A DNA stretch of 64,000 bases, taken from positions 21,479 to 85,478 of the forward strand of contig CAYYOV010000012.1 in NCBI GenBank assembly GCA_964473365.1, given 5' to 3'. This DNA comes from 2-02-FULL-55-14 sp964473365. GTDB taxonomy: Bacteria > Bacteroidota > Ignavibacteria > UBA10030. Within the stretch, counting starts at the first letter, position 1; the number at the start of each line of letters is the position of its first letter. The notes below the pieces were generated by a model that had not been told where the DNA came from, did no database searches, and saw nothing but the letters and a program-made list of their open reading frames with translations. A program made the translations under genes and the position numbers. Below are positions 1-9,138 of the stretch, one piece after another.

Positions 1-494
1 AGCAACGGATGTCCGACAAACTCGACGTCGATCCCTTCAGCCTTGTAGAGGTCAACCTCAAACGGGAACAGCACGAGCATCATGTCGACGAGGTCCCGCA
101 TTCGCTTGACACGCGACCGATGCCAGGCCCAGACCTGCGGACTGACATAGTAGACGATCTTGATGCCGTGTTTCTTGGCCACGGCCGCGAACCGGAGGTT
201 GAAGCCGGGGTAGTCGATGAGCACAAGAACATCGGGCCGCTTGAGCGTGATGATCTGCTCCAGCGTGAACATCACCGCACGGATCACGGGCAAATGCCGG
301 AGCACCTCGACAAACCCCATGACGCCGAGCTCCCGGATGTGGTAGATCGGCTTCAATCCCTCGTGGATCATCTTGTCACCCCCGACGCCGTAGATCTCAG
401 CATCGGGCTCGCGACGTTTGATTTCGCGGACCACGCTGGCGCCGTGCAGGTCGCCGGAGGCCTCACCGGCGATCATCATGATGCGACGAGGCAT
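1..494 (-). CDS. lpxB: Lipid-A-disaccharide synthase, N-terminal part (runs off the window)
   Basis: The first 164 codons of a glycosyltransferase that joins UDP-2,3-diacylglucosamine to lipid X, giving the tetra-acyl disaccharide of lipid A at the inner membrane. The translation begins MPRRIMMIAGEASGDLHGA, with the family's GEASGDLH signature at about residues 9-16, and later shows the conserved YVSPQVWAW stretch. LpxB proteins are about 380 residues, so over half of this one lies beyond position 1. The ATG at 494-492 lies 3 bp after the stop of the membrane methyltransferase gene, so the two are probably one transcript. It shows that the organism makes lipid A. Confidence 0.93.
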   Translation of the reverse strand, partial: MPRRIMMIAGEASGDLHGASVVREIKRREPDAEIYGVGGDKMIHEGLKPIYHIRELGVMGFVEVLRHLPVIRAVMFTLEQIITLKRPDVLVLIDYPGFNLRFAAVAKKHGIKIVYYVSPQVWAWHRSRVKRMRDLVDMMLVLFPFEVDLYKAEGIDVEFVGHPL

Positions 495-497
495 TGT

Positions 498-1076
498 TCA
501 GCTCACTATCCAGACAGCGATCAGGATCACCATGACCAGCGCGATCGCCTGGAAGGTCCTGCGTTCCGACCGGGCGCCATCCGACCACGACGGAAGCTGA
601 GCACCCTGCGACGGATGTTGCCACGGCGACAGACGCACGAGGAAGCGGGGGACATTCCGCCGGTATTCTGCGTACGCTTCGCCGAACTCCTTCGCCAGGA
701 ATTCTTCTTCGCGCGAGACGATCATGTGGTATTGGAACACAAACCACACGAACGCCACGATCGGCAGCCATGGCCACAGCGCCTGCGACATGATGCCGAC
801 GCCGACATACAGCAGGATGTTCCCGATGTACAGCGGATTCCGGACCCTGGCGAACGGACCTGCCACGACGAGCGCGGGTGCACCGACGCTTCCGGTGACA
901 CGGGTCAGGCTGCCAGCATAGGCCACACCCCAGAAACGCATCGCCTCACCGCATAGGGCGATCGCACCGCCGATCAACAACGAGGTTCCCGTGGGATTCG
1001 CGAAGACCAGCATGAGCGCGACGAACGGGAGCGGCGTGTACGAGCGCCAGGTAAAGAGCCTATCGCGGAGATCCAT
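498..1076 (-). CDS. Isoprenylcysteine carboxyl methyltransferase-like membrane protein
   Basis: 192 residues, mostly hydrophobic, with predicted membrane spans near 15-28, 33-50, 83-100 and 104-118. RNPLYIGN at 79-86 and a following Glu/Tyr-rich segment ending VPRF near 145 are the cofactor-binding signature of the ICMT/PEMT family of SAM-dependent membrane methyltransferases. Bacterial members have no prenylated protein to act on and their substrates (lipids, small molecules) are mostly unknown. The last 18 residues form an additional hydrophobic segment after a polar linker, which could anchor the C-terminus. It sits directly upstream of lpxB, which suggests an envelope-lipid role; that is inference. 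Confidence 0.75.
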   Translation of the reverse strand: MDLRDRLFTWRSYTPLPFVALMLVFANPTGTSLLIGGAIALCGEAMRFWGVAYAGSLTRVTGSVGAPALVVAGPFARVRNPLYIGNILLYVGVGIMSQALWPWLPIVAFVWFVFQYHMIVSREEEFLAKEFGEAYAEYRRNVPRFLVRLSPWQHPSQGAQLPSWSDGARSERRTFQAIALVMVILIAVWIVS

Positions 1077-1168
1077 GACGTTTCAAGATTCGTATTCCGA
1101 ATGACGAAGCACGCTCCAAGCCTTGTCTGCTGATCGCGTGAACGTGAAAGATTCCGCGATCACCGAGC

Positions 1169-1885
1169 CTACCCTTGCATGAACACAGACTTCCTGGCGA
1201 CCGCCGCCTCTCGACGCTGCCGAAGGCGCTTCTCCAGTCTCAGCCGGTCGAGTCTCCACCGCACTTCGTTGAAATCTTCGAAGGTGTGGTAGGTGATGTT
1301 CTGTTCCTGGCAATACACGATCAGCGATCGACGCGCGAACACGATGTCGGCATACCGGACCGGGCACCGATCTGAGATGCCATCACCGACATAGACCACC
1401 ACGTCGTCGTCACCGCTCGTCACCACGATGTGGTTCCGTTTGCAGTTGCCGCACTGCTCGCACGCCTCATCCCGGTGCGGAAATTCCGCTGAGAGCTTCG
1501 GCACCCCATCCAGCTCGCCAAAGACCGCCCGGTTCGCCGCAAACGGAAGGTCGGAGAGGCCGGCATCGGCCAGGATCCGCCCGACGTATGCATCCAGTCC
1601 ATCGCTGAGGACCATCACCGGCACCGCCTGATCCCTGCACCAGTCGACGAACGGCGGAAAGGTGGGGTCGACCCGAAATCCGTCCGCAAACCGCTCGAAC
1701 GTCTCCCGATCCATCCGCGGAACCGCTGCACACTCCGCCGCCAGGCAGTCCCGGGCATTCATGCTGCCGTCCAAGTATCCAGCAACGATCCGCTCAGCAT
1801 CCCCGGGGGCAAACGTGCGGAAGAAGCGGTTTCCCACATCCTCCCGTACGATTGTCCCGTCAAAGTCGCAGTAGACGCGGAGCAC
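1169..1885 (-). CDS. MtnX-like HAD-superfamily phosphatase
   Basis: 238 residues of a haloacid dehalogenase-type phosphatase. Motif I is DFDGT (nucleophile Asp7, acid/base Asp9), motif II is the Ser94 of VLSDGLD, motif III a Lys near 149 and motif IV GDGISD at 168-173, so the catalytic set looks complete. The small cap and the CxxCxxCK segment (143-149) are typical of the MtnX/phosphoserine-phosphatase-like branch, whose best known member dephosphorylates 2-hydroxy-3-keto-5-methylthiopentenyl-1-phosphate in methionine salvage. No other methionine-salvage gene is nearby, so the substrate is open. The start is GTG, two bases after the smc stop, which implies translation within the smc transcript. 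A basic tail (215-238) extends past the fold. Confidence 0.75.
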   Translation of the reverse strand: MLRVYCDFDGTIVREDVGNRFFRTFAPGDAERIVAGYLDGSMNARDCLAAECAAVPRMDRETFERFADGFRVDPTFPPFVDWCRDQAVPVMVLSDGLDAYVGRILADAGLSDLPFAANRAVFGELDGVPKLSAEFPHRDEACEQCGNCKRNHIVVTSGDDDVVVYVGDGISDRCPVRYADIVFARRSLIVYCQEQNITYHTFEDFNEVRWRLDRLRLEKRLRQRREAAVARKSVFMQG

Positions 1886-1887
1886 GG

Positions 1888-4800
1888 TCAGGTCTTGACG
1901 GGTGCGTCGAATTTCACCGACACGAGCTTCGAGACCCCCTCTTCTTCCATCGTCACGCCGTACATCGCATTCGCGGCTTCCATCGTCCGTTTGTTGTGCG
2001 TGACGATGATGAACTGGGTGTTGTCGGCGAACCGGCGGATGATGCGCGTGAATCGGTCGATGTTCGTGTCGTCGAGCGGGGCGTCGACCTCGTCCAGAAT
2101 GCAGAACGGGCTCGGTTTGACGAGGTAGATGGCGAACAGGAGCGCAATGGCCGTCAGGGTCTTTTCGCCCCCCGACAACAGGTCGATGGAGGTCGGCCGC
2201 TTGCCACGCGGCTTCGCGACGATCTCGATCTTCGCCTCGAGCGGATCGACCCCATCCTCCAGCCGCAGGTCCGCCTCGTCGCCTTCATCGAACAACCCCT
2301 TGAAGGTCATGATGAAGTTGTCGCGGATCTTCTCGAACGTCTCCAGGAACTGGCGCTGCGCGGTCGTGTTGATCTCGTCGATCGTGGCCAGGAGCGTCCG
2401 CTCCGAATCTTCCAGGTCGGTCTTCTGGGCCGTCATGAAGTCCAACCGTTCCTTCTCACTCTTGTATTCGTCGAACGCGGCGAAGTTGACCGCCCCAAGA
2501 TTCTTCAGCTTTTCCTTGTGCTCCCGGATCTCCTCGCGTGCCGCCGCGAGGTCGAAGGTTTCTGCGTCCGGGAATTCCTTGACGGCCAACTCGATCCCGA
2601 ACTCTTCCTGGGCCCGCGTGACGAGCGCTTCGGAGCGCATCGTGAGCTCCTGAACCTTGAACTCGAGGTCATGCGCCGCTTTGAGCGAGCCCTGCTGCCG
2701 GAGCCGTTCGTCCTTCAGCTTCAGCTCGATCTCGTGGATCTGCGCCCGTTTTTCGCCGTGACCCTTGTCGACCTCTTTTTTCCGGTCCGCCTCGAATTCG
2801 AACGCCAGCTGGGCGGTATCCAGATCCTTTTGTGTCTGTTCGACGCGCCGGAGGATCTCCGAGATCTCCTTGCGGGCGGACTCGATCTGGGCGGTGCGTT
2901 GGTCGACGGTCGTCGCGATCGATTGAAGGGTCGAAGCGCCGTGGGCGATCGCCTGCTTTACGCTTCGTTCTTCCGACTGGCGCTCGAGTAAGAGCACGTT
3001 TGCGGCGGAGGCCCGCTGAGAATACTCTTCCCACAAGGCTTCCATCGTTTCGAGCTCGGACGTCGTAGAGCCGACGGTCTGTTCCGCCGCTGTCTTCCGG
3101 CTCTCTGCGTCGGCGATGGCGGGGGTCAGGCGCTGGAGCTCCGTCTGGAGCGACGCGATCTCGGCATCGAGCTTCGCCGATTCGCCTACGTTCCGTTCGA
3201 TGCTCTCCTCGGCCCGCTTTTTTTCGAACTCGAGCTGAGCGATGCGCACTTCGACCTGGACCTTCTCCTGCTCGATGGTCCGAGCCTCGTCCTGAAGCCG
3301 ACGGAGATTGACCTCTTCGAGGCGCTTCGATTGCTCGTGGATCTGGCGAAGGACGTCGTCGCTCGTCTCCTGCAGCGTCTTGACCTCTTCGCTCAGCTCT
3401 TCGAGCTGGTTCTTCTTGCTGATATGGCCGCCTTCGTCCTGCCGGGCGCTTCCACCCTTCAGCACGCCCTTGCCGGTGACGATGTCACCGTCGAGCGTCA
3501 CGCAGCGGAGGTCGTGATGTGCTCCAACGACCCGAAGCGCCGCGGGCAGGTCTTCGACGATGAGCGTGGCTTCGAGCAGAAAATCGAACAACGGGCCGTA
3601 GCGGTCGTCTGTGTCGACGATCGAGCGGGCCCAGCCGACGATCCCGTTGCCGTCGAGCGACGGTCGGTGATCGTGGACGACTGGAATGCGGTCCAGACAG
3701 ATGAACGTCGCCCGGCCCTTCTGGTGCCGCTTCAGGAACTCCATCGCTGCATACGCTTCGTCGGCATTGTCCACGATGACGTAGCCGACCGTCTCACCAA
3801 GCGCGTTCTCCACGGCGACGCGCGTACGCGGATCGCTTCGTACGGATTCGCCGACAGTCGTGCGGATCCGGTCCTTCCAGGTCGCGTCGGTGATGAGGAA
3901 CCGGGCACCCTCGGCCAGACCATCGTACGATTCGACCAGACCCTTGAGAAAGTCGATGCGTGCCAGCTTCCGTTCCAGCTCGCCACGGAGCTCGAGCTGC
4001 CGATGCTTCAGGTCGTCGACCCCCTTCTGGAGCGAGGTCCGATATTCTTCCATCTGGTGGACGCGGACCTCCGCCTCGGCCGTGCGACGGCGCAGGTCCC
4101 GATGTTCTGTCGTCAGATGGACGATCAACTCCGTGTTCTTCGCGATCTCCGTCCGATAGACGTCGTTCTCTTCCGACGTGTATCCGACGCGGCCGCGAAT
4201 ATTCTCCGTGCGGGCGCGGGCCTGCCCTTCCTTCGATCGCAGATCGCCCAGCTCGGTCAACAGCCGGATGACGACATCCTGGGCTGCCTTCTGCTCGGCG
4301 CGCTTCTCGTTGACCTGGGCCTCGAACGCTTCCAACTCCGACTTCCGCTGATTGAACGCCGCTTCTGCCTCGGCGATGGAGGTCGTCAACGCGCCGAGCC
4401 GGACCTGGAGGTCTGCATGTTCACGTTCGACCGTCTCGCGTTGTGTGCGGAGGTCGCGGATCTCCTGCTCGTACCGATCGACATTGTCTTCGAGCGAGCG
4501 GCGGCGTTCGCGCGCCGTGGCCTGGTCCTGCTGGTAGGCGTGGATCTGGTTCTGCCGGCTTGTCAGCGATTCCTGCGCCGCCTGGAGCTGGTCCTCGAGC
4601 TCGCCCAGCTCAGACCGGAGTACATCGAGCAGCGCCTCTTCCTGCTTGACTTCAACGTCGATACGGTTCTTCTCCGTCACAGCGACAGACAGCTGCTCCC
4701 GAAGCGGATCGATGCGGGACACGATCCCGGCGTACTCCCGTTCGATCAGGTCGATCTCCTTCTCGCGAAGGCCCGTCGAGAGCTCGTTATATTTCTCGGC

Positions 4801-5433
4801 CTTCTGCGCCTGACGTTCGAGCGTGTTGACGGCCTTCTCGACGCCCCGCATGATGTCCGACACGCGCAGGAGGTCGGTTCGTACACTGTCGAGGCGCCGC
4901 CAGGCCTCCTTGCGGCGGTGCTTGTATTTCGTGACGCCAGCGGACTCTTCGAACAGTCGTCGACGTTCGTCGGAATTGTCGCTCAGGATCCCTTCGACCA
5001 TCTTCAGCTCGATCACGGAGTAGGCATCGGAGCCCATGCCCGTGTCCATGAAGAGGTCGCGGATGTCCTTCAACCGACACAGCGTCCGGTTCAGGTAATA
5101 TTCGCTCTCGCCCGAACGATACACCCGGCGCGTGATGGTGACCTCCGTGTACTCGGAGGGGAGGATCCCTTTGGAGTTCTCGATGGTGATGGAGACCTCG
5201 GCCAGTCCCAACGGCTTGCGCGACTTGGTGCCGTTGAAGATGACATCCTCCATCTTGTCGCTCCGCAGCATGGTCGGCTTCTGTTCGCCGAGCGCCCAAC
5301 GAATGGCGTCGACAACGTTCGTCTTGCCGCACCCGTTCGGGCCGACGATCGCCGTCATTCCGACGTCGAACTTCAGGTCGACCTTGTTCGCGAACGACTT
5401 GAACCCAAGGATATCGAGCTTGGAGAGATACAT
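1888..5433 (-). CDS. smc: Chromosome segregation protein SMC
   Basis: 1181 residues, the usual SMC length. The N-terminal half-ATPase carries Walker A GPNGCGKTN at 31-39; coiled coil follows to about 500; the hinge lies at about 500-660, starting near SYDGLAEGARF; the return coil leads to the C-terminal half-ATPase with signature LLSGGEKTL near 1081 and Walker B FCILDEVDAPLDD near 1112. SMC dimers with ScpA/ScpB organise and segregate the chromosome; no scp genes are in the window. The ATG at 5433 shares one base with the TGA of the upstream gene (TGATG), and the protein then begins MYLSKLDILGFKSF as expected. The reading frame stays open upstream to 6003, but that part is antisense read-through without family similarity. 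Confidence 0.97.
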   Translation of the reverse strand: MYLSKLDILGFKSFANKVDLKFDVGMTAIVGPNGCGKTNVVDAIRWALGEQKPTMLRSDKMEDVIFNGTKSRKPLGLAEVSITIENSKGILPSEYTEVTITRRVYRSGESEYYLNRTLCRLKDIRDLFMDTGMGSDAYSVIELKMVEGILSDNSDERRRLFEESAGVTKYKHRRKEAWRRLDSVRTDLLRVSDIMRGVEKAVNTLERQAQKAEKYNELSTGLREKEIDLIEREYAGIVSRIDPLREQLSVAVTEKNRIDVEVKQEEALLDVLRSELGELEDQLQAAQESLTSRQNQIHAYQQDQATARERRRSLEDNVDRYEQEIRDLRTQRETVEREHADLQVRLGALTTSIAEAEAAFNQRKSELEAFEAQVNEKRAEQKAAQDVVIRLLTELGDLRSKEGQARARTENIRGRVGYTSEENDVYRTEIAKNTELIVHLTTEHRDLRRRTAEAEVRVHQMEEYRTSLQKGVDDLKHRQLELRGELERKLARIDFLKGLVESYDGLAEGARFLITDATWKDRIRTTVGESVRSDPRTRVAVENALGETVGYVIVDNADEAYAAMEFLKRHQKGRATFICLDRIPVVHDHRPSLDGNGIVGWARSIVDTDDRYGPLFDFLLEATLIVEDLPAALRVVGAHHDLRCVTLDGDIVTGKGVLKGGSARQDEGGHISKKNQLEELSEEVKTLQETSDDVLRQIHEQSKRLEEVNLRRLQDEARTIEQEKVQVEVRIAQLEFEKKRAEESIERNVGESAKLDAEIASLQTELQRLTPAIADAESRKTAAEQTVGSTTSELETMEALWEEYSQRASAANVLLLERQSEERSVKQAIAHGASTLQSIATTVDQRTAQIESARKEISEILRRVEQTQKDLDTAQLAFEFEADRKKEVDKGHGEKRAQIHEIELKLKDERLRQQGSLKAAHDLEFKVQELTMRSEALVTRAQEEFGIELAVKEFPDAETFDLAAAREEIREHKEKLKNLGAVNFAAFDEYKSEKERLDFMTAQKTDLEDSERTLLATIDEINTTAQRQFLETFEKIRDNFIMTFKGLFDEGDEADLRLEDGVDPLEAKIEIVAKPRGKRPTSIDLLSGGEKTLTAIALLFAIYLVKPSPFCILDEVDAPLDDTNIDRFTRIIRRFADNTQFIIVTHNKRTMEAANAMYGVTMEEEGVSKLVSVKFDAPVKT

Positions 5434-8057
5434 CAGCCCTCGATGGGGGCGATCGTGAAGAGATGCTCCAGCGACGCCCTGAGGGCGTACGTCGAATCGA
5501 GCGATACGAGTGCCGCTGCCACGATGAGCAGGCCGATCGTGATCGCGATGGCATACGTGCGGGCAGGCGTGATATCGAACACGACGGACATGGCCTTCAG
5601 GACCCGAAGGCCGGCCCAACCACCGACAAGCAGGACCACCACAAAGACGGGAACGATGAACACGTCGTTCTCCATGATCTTGAACAAACTCATGCCGACC
5701 GGGCTCAGGACAACGAGCGGAAGTGAGCCCCAGACCGTGAGAAGCCAGGCCCGCATGAGCGGGACACGCACTCGTGCGATCCATGCCACGAAACGGATCA
5801 GGACCGTCATGAACCCGTAGAAGAGCAAGAAGACGGCGGTGAGGACCAGGATCCCGCGCACCGGTTCCCATGCTGCCGCGTTGATCTGTTCCTTGACCGC
5901 GTCCGAGACGACGAACGCCGTGAGCAGCTGATCGACGAAGGAATCTGTGCGGTAGTGATACAGGATGCCCGAGAGGACAACGGCCATCGTCGCCGACAAG
6001 CACAACGCCAGGAGCGCCGAGGCCATCAGGGGAACGTCACGGCGATCCCGCAGGTCGGCGAAGAAGTTGTACGACCGGAGAAGCGAACGCTTGACGGATT
6101 CCGCGAACCGTCGGTTGTAGGAATACTGATACCCCAGGAGGATAATGATCAACAGGCCTGTGATGACGTGCGCAGCAGGAAACGCAGGACGATATGAACC
6201 TGCCGGGATCGCCGGGAATTTGACGTCCTGGTACTGCGCACGGACGACCTCATAGGCGAGTCGTCGCTCTCGCGACGCGCTCGTCAGTCCATACGGATGG
6301 AGGGTCCGGTCGCCGGCTGGGATCGTCATGACCGGCCGGTCGCCGCGCCAGTCGGAGAACGCCGTCACGAACCCGCCTGCGACGCCTGCGTCCTTGACAG
6401 CGGCGACATGTTGCAAGTAGTACCGCGCCTGATACTCCTGGGAGCGATGGTCACGGTAGCCATTCCGGTTATGACCATCTACAGGCACGCCATACGACAG
6501 GACGATGAGCGGCCGGTCGGCATACTTTGTTCGAAGCTGCACCAGGGTCGACCGGAATGTGCGGACATCCTCAGCGGTCACATGGACGGCGGCCAGGTCG
6601 GTGACTGAGGCGATACCATCCGCGTCGGTCGGTGCAATGCCTGCGTAGATCGGGCGCGCGTCGATAGAACGAATGATGGCCGCGACATCCTTAACGAACG
6701 CAACGGTCCGCCCGTCAGCGGCAGCGAGACGATCGCCGAGCCCCCACGCCAGTACGGCGGGGTTCGCGACGTCACGATCCACCATCTCGCGGACCATAGG
6801 ATCTACGACGCCGCGGAAGGCGTCCTCTGCAAGCACTGCGGCAGGGACGTTCCAGACGGGAAGCTCAATCAGCGCATAGAGGCCATAGCGCGAGCACAAG
6901 TTCAGCAGATACGGATGCGGCGGATGGAATGCGAACCGCACCGAATTCGCCCCCAGCGATTTGATCATCGCCATGTCCCGATCCATCTGCTCATATGACA
7001 GCGACGCACCCCGTTCGGGATCGTCTTCGCGCCATGTCACCCCCTGGAGTCGCATGCGGATCCCGTTCTCGTAGAACTGTCCTTTGCGAACGGTGACCGT
7101 CGGGAAGCCGACGACACGGAGAGTCTGATCGATCACCGACCGCTGACGGGACTCCTGCAGGTAGATCGTCGTGCGAAGGACATACAGGTCGGGCTGATCC
7201 ACCCGCCACCCACGCGCGTTCGGAACGACGAGGGAGCTCTGGACCTCGAGGTCCTTGAGCGCTTCGAGCGTCAGGACCTGCGGCGCGGATTGCGCGACGA
7301 CGACCTCGGTCGCACGATCGATGAGCTCCACGCCAAAGAGGTATGCATTCCGGTCACCAGTCAGAAGCGAATCGCCACCAAGGCCGGCGAAGCCGCGATT
7401 GGAGATGAGCGTCTTGATCGAGACGCGTCCTTCGCGGGACTCGGTGTTGAATGACAACCGGGGCGTCGAGTGATCGATCCAAAGGCGCGGTGTGCCAAGC
7501 AGAAACAGACCGCGGATGATGCCGCCGTAGGTGCGCCATCCTTCCGACGTCATTCGCGTCGGCACGGTGGTGCGCGCAGTCAGTCGATTGTTGACGACGA
7601 TCTGGATCGCGTTCTCGGAGCCGGCCGCGAGAGCATTGTCCGGGATATCGAACTCGATCGTCGTGTAGCCACCAACATGCCTGCCAATGTAGATGTCATT
7701 GACGAAGATCTCCGCGTCATAGTTGATGCCGTAGGCAACGAACTTAAATGCCTTCTCGACGATCTGCCGTTCGGTAAGCGTGAACGTGCGGCGAAAAGTA
7801 AACGAGCCGGTCTCATCGATCGATGAGGGAACGGCAACGTCCTGCCATTCCTCGCCATCTGCCGATACAGTCCATGTCCCGGAGAGGTCCAGCTTCAGTC
7901 GCGACGGAGTGTCGGGATACATGCCGACATCGAGTCCGGTGCGAATGGCCTGGCCGTTGCTCAAGATCTTGATCTGGCCGGCGAGCGGGTTGACAAGGGC
8001 GAGAAGCGCCGCAAGGATGGGGAGGGAAAGCCGAGGATATCGCGAAAGAATCGCCAA
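5433..8057 (-). CDS. GH2-like pseudoenzyme fused to a multi-pass membrane domain
   Basis: 874 residues. A signal peptide (about 1-27, ending LAG) precedes a GH2 architecture: sugar-binding jelly roll (about 50-195), Ig-like domain (about 200-315) and TIM barrel (about 320-610). From about 625 the chain becomes a membrane domain with five or six spans (629-645, 677-700, 733-760, 770-790, 798-815, 836-855), similar in layout to Yip1-type domains. In GH2 enzymes the acid/base Glu follows Asn in a W-x-x-x-N-E type motif; here the equivalent reads AWGLGDR (437-443). The nucleophile position, normally a Glu before Tyr-Gly, is Ser521 in IVLSYG. Both catalytic carboxylates therefore seem lost, pointing to a binding rather than a hydrolytic role. 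The gene is coupled to smc by a one-base overlap. Confidence 0.72.
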   Translation of the reverse strand: MAILSRYPRLSLPILAALLALVNPLAGQIKILSNGQAIRTGLDVGMYPDTPSRLKLDLSGTWTVSADGEEWQDVAVPSSIDETGSFTFRRTFTLTERQIVEKAFKFVAYGINYDAEIFVNDIYIGRHVGGYTTIEFDIPDNALAAGSENAIQIVVNNRLTARTTVPTRMTSEGWRTYGGIIRGLFLLGTPRLWIDHSTPRLSFNTESREGRVSIKTLISNRGFAGLGGDSLLTGDRNAYLFGVELIDRATEVVVAQSAPQVLTLEALKDLEVQSSLVVPNARGWRVDQPDLYVLRTTIYLQESRQRSVIDQTLRVVGFPTVTVRKGQFYENGIRMRLQGVTWREDDPERGASLSYEQMDRDMAMIKSLGANSVRFAFHPPHPYLLNLCSRYGLYALIELPVWNVPAAVLAEDAFRGVVDPMVREMVDRDVANPAVLAWGLGDRLAAADGRTVAFVKDVAAIIRSIDARPIYAGIAPTDADGIASVTDLAAVHVTAEDVRTFRSTLVQLRTKYADRPLIVLSYGVPVDGHNRNGYRDHRSQEYQARYYLQHVAAVKDAGVAGGFVTAFSDWRGDRPVMTIPAGDRTLHPYGLTSASRERRLAYEVVRAQYQDVKFPAIPAGSYRPAFPAAHVITGLLIIILLGYQYSYNRRFAESVKRSLLRSYNFFADLRDRRDVPLMASALLALCLSATMAVVLSGILYHYRTDSFVDQLLTAFVVSDAVKEQINAAAWEPVRGILVLTAVFLLFYGFMTVLIRFVAWIARVRVPLMRAWLLTVWGSLPLVVLSPVGMSLFKIMENDVFIVPVFVVVLLVGGWAGLRVLKAMSVVFDITPARTYAIAITIGLLIVAAALVSLDSTYALRASLEHLFTIAPIEG

Positions 8058-8089
8058 TTTCGAACCGAAAATGTGCGAAAAATGGCAGT

Positions 8090-8112
8090 AATCTCGCTTT
8101 GAAGGCGAGATT
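8090..8112 (-). other. Hairpin in the leader of the GH2-like gene
   Basis: A perfect 8-bp inverted repeat (AATCTCGC at 8090-8097, GCGAGATT at 8105-8112) with a 7-base loop lies 33-55 bp upstream of the start codon at 8057. Lacking a T run on either strand, it is more likely a leader hairpin or operator than a terminator. Confidence 0.4.
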
Positions 8113-8125
8113 CTGCGAAATTAAA

Positions 8126-8157
8126 GCAATATAGCACCAAAACTAGGGGAATGCAAA
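8126..8157 (-). promoter_or_regulatory. Candidate Bacteroidota-type promoter of the GH2-like/smc transcript
   Basis: On the minus strand TTTG (8157-8154) is followed after 20 bases by TATATTGC (8133-8126). This resembles the Bacteroidota primary-sigma pattern TTTG-N19-TAnnTTTG, with a mismatch at the downstream end. It lies between the tpiA terminator and the leader hairpin, where a promoter is expected. The match is by eye only. Confidence 0.3.
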
Positions 8158-8172
8158 GGATTTCTCTCAGTC

Positions 8173-8222
8173 CACAACAAAAAGAAAACCCACAAGCCGT
8201 TACAAATGAACGACTTGTGGGT
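8173..8222 (-). terminator. Intrinsic terminator after tpiA
   Basis: Minus-strand transcription reads a 14-bp stem with one mismatch (8222-8209 pairing with 8201-8188; outer arm ACCCACAAG), a 7-base loop, then TTTTCTTTTTG. It starts 25 bp after the tpiA stop, so tpiA and the GH2-like gene should be separate transcripts. Confidence 0.88.
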
Positions 8223-8246
8223 GACAGAGCTGAGCTGTGTTGGCAA

Positions 8247-9011
8247 CTACGGGGCGATTCCAGCTCTGATGATAGGTACGAAGGTATCTACCTTCAGGCA
8301 TGCGCCGCCGACGAGCGCACCGTCGATATCCGGCTGACCAAGCAGTTCAACAGCATTTTCCGGCTTCACGCTTCCGCCATACTGGATGACCACCCGCGCC
8401 GCCACTTCGGCGGAGTACAGCGAGGCGATCAAGCCACGGATCATCGCATGCACCGCCTGGGCCTGCGCAGGCGTGGCCGTCTTCCCCGTTCCGATCGCCC
8501 AGACCGGCTCATACGCCACGATCACCTTTGCCGCATCAGTCTCTGCAACCTCTTTGAAGAGGGCCTTGACCTGCGTCGACACCACGTCATCGGTCACACC
8601 TTTCTCGCGCTCCTCGAGCGTCTCCCCCACGCACGCGATCGGCAGCAATCCCGATGCCAACGCCTTCCGGACTTTCCGATTCACGCCGTCGTTGGTCTCG
8701 CCGAAGTACTGGCGCCGCTCCGAATGTCCGATAATGACGTACGTGCATCCGACAGCCTTGAGCATCCTGGGGGAGATCTCGCCGGTGAACGCACCTTCGT
8801 CCTCGGGCGACATATTCTGAGCTCCCAGCGCGATCGGCGCGGCGGACAAAAGCGGATGAGCGATCGCCAGCGAGGTGAACGGCGGGCAAACGACGACCTT
8901 GACGTTCTTCAACGGGAACGTGAGGGCCTTCGTGAGGGAAACGAGGAACGCCGAAGTCTCGGGGGCGTCCTTGAACATCTTCCAGTTACCGGCGATGACG
9001 GTAGGTCTCAT
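8247..9011 (-). CDS. tpiA: Triosephosphate isomerase
   Basis: 254 residues, the standard TIM-barrel length. It interconverts dihydroxyacetone phosphate and glyceraldehyde 3-phosphate in glycolysis. The substrate-binding GNWKM (Asn9, Lys11), the electrophilic His of IIGHSERR (about 97), the catalytic Glu of AYEPVWAIGTG (about 169) and the phosphate-binding GGSVKPEN motif are all present. It is followed by a strong terminator and preceded by a 127-bp gap to gatB, so it is probably transcribed alone or as the last gene after gatB. Nothing is unusual about it. Confidence 0.97.
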   Translation of the reverse strand: MRPTVIAGNWKMFKDAPETSAFLVSLTKALTFPLKNVKVVVCPPFTSLAIAHPLLSAAPIALGAQNMSPEDEGAFTGEISPRMLKAVGCTYVIIGHSERRQYFGETNDGVNRKVRKALASGLLPIACVGETLEEREKGVTDDVVSTQVKALFKEVAETDAAKVIVAYEPVWAIGTGKTATPAQAQAVHAMIRGLIASLYSAEVAARVVIQYGGSVKPENAVELLGQPDIDGALVGGACLKVDTFVPIIRAGIAP

Positions 9012-9110
9012 TGGAATTCTTGATGAGATTTCGAATTGTGAGTTGCCGAGTGCGAATTATCGGCTGGAGATCTCGGCAATGACAGAAAGCGACGAAGCGA
9101 TCTGCATGCG

Positions 9111-9127
9111 GTGCCTCACGAGGGCAC
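9111..9127 (-). terminator. Weak hairpin after gatB
   Basis: Arms GTGCCTC (9111-9117) and GAGGGCAC (9120-9127) can pair 12 bp downstream of the gatB stop, but no T run follows on the minus strand. It may slow or stop transcription between gatB and tpiA; the evidence is only the inverted repeat. Confidence 0.3.
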
Positions 9128-9138
9128 GCCATTCAGTC

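Noticed and set aside
3331..5820. A very long open frame on the plus strand (829 codons) opposite smc, and another at 1852-2991.
   Set aside because: smc on the minus strand has unmistakable motifs along its whole length. The antisense frames are rich in Arg/Leu/Asp runs from GC-rich codon mirroring and show no family pattern.
5434..6003. Upstream extension of smc by 190 codons.
   Set aside because: The extension is antisense-frame sequence within the GH2-like gene and precedes the standard SMC start MYLSKLDILGFKSF.
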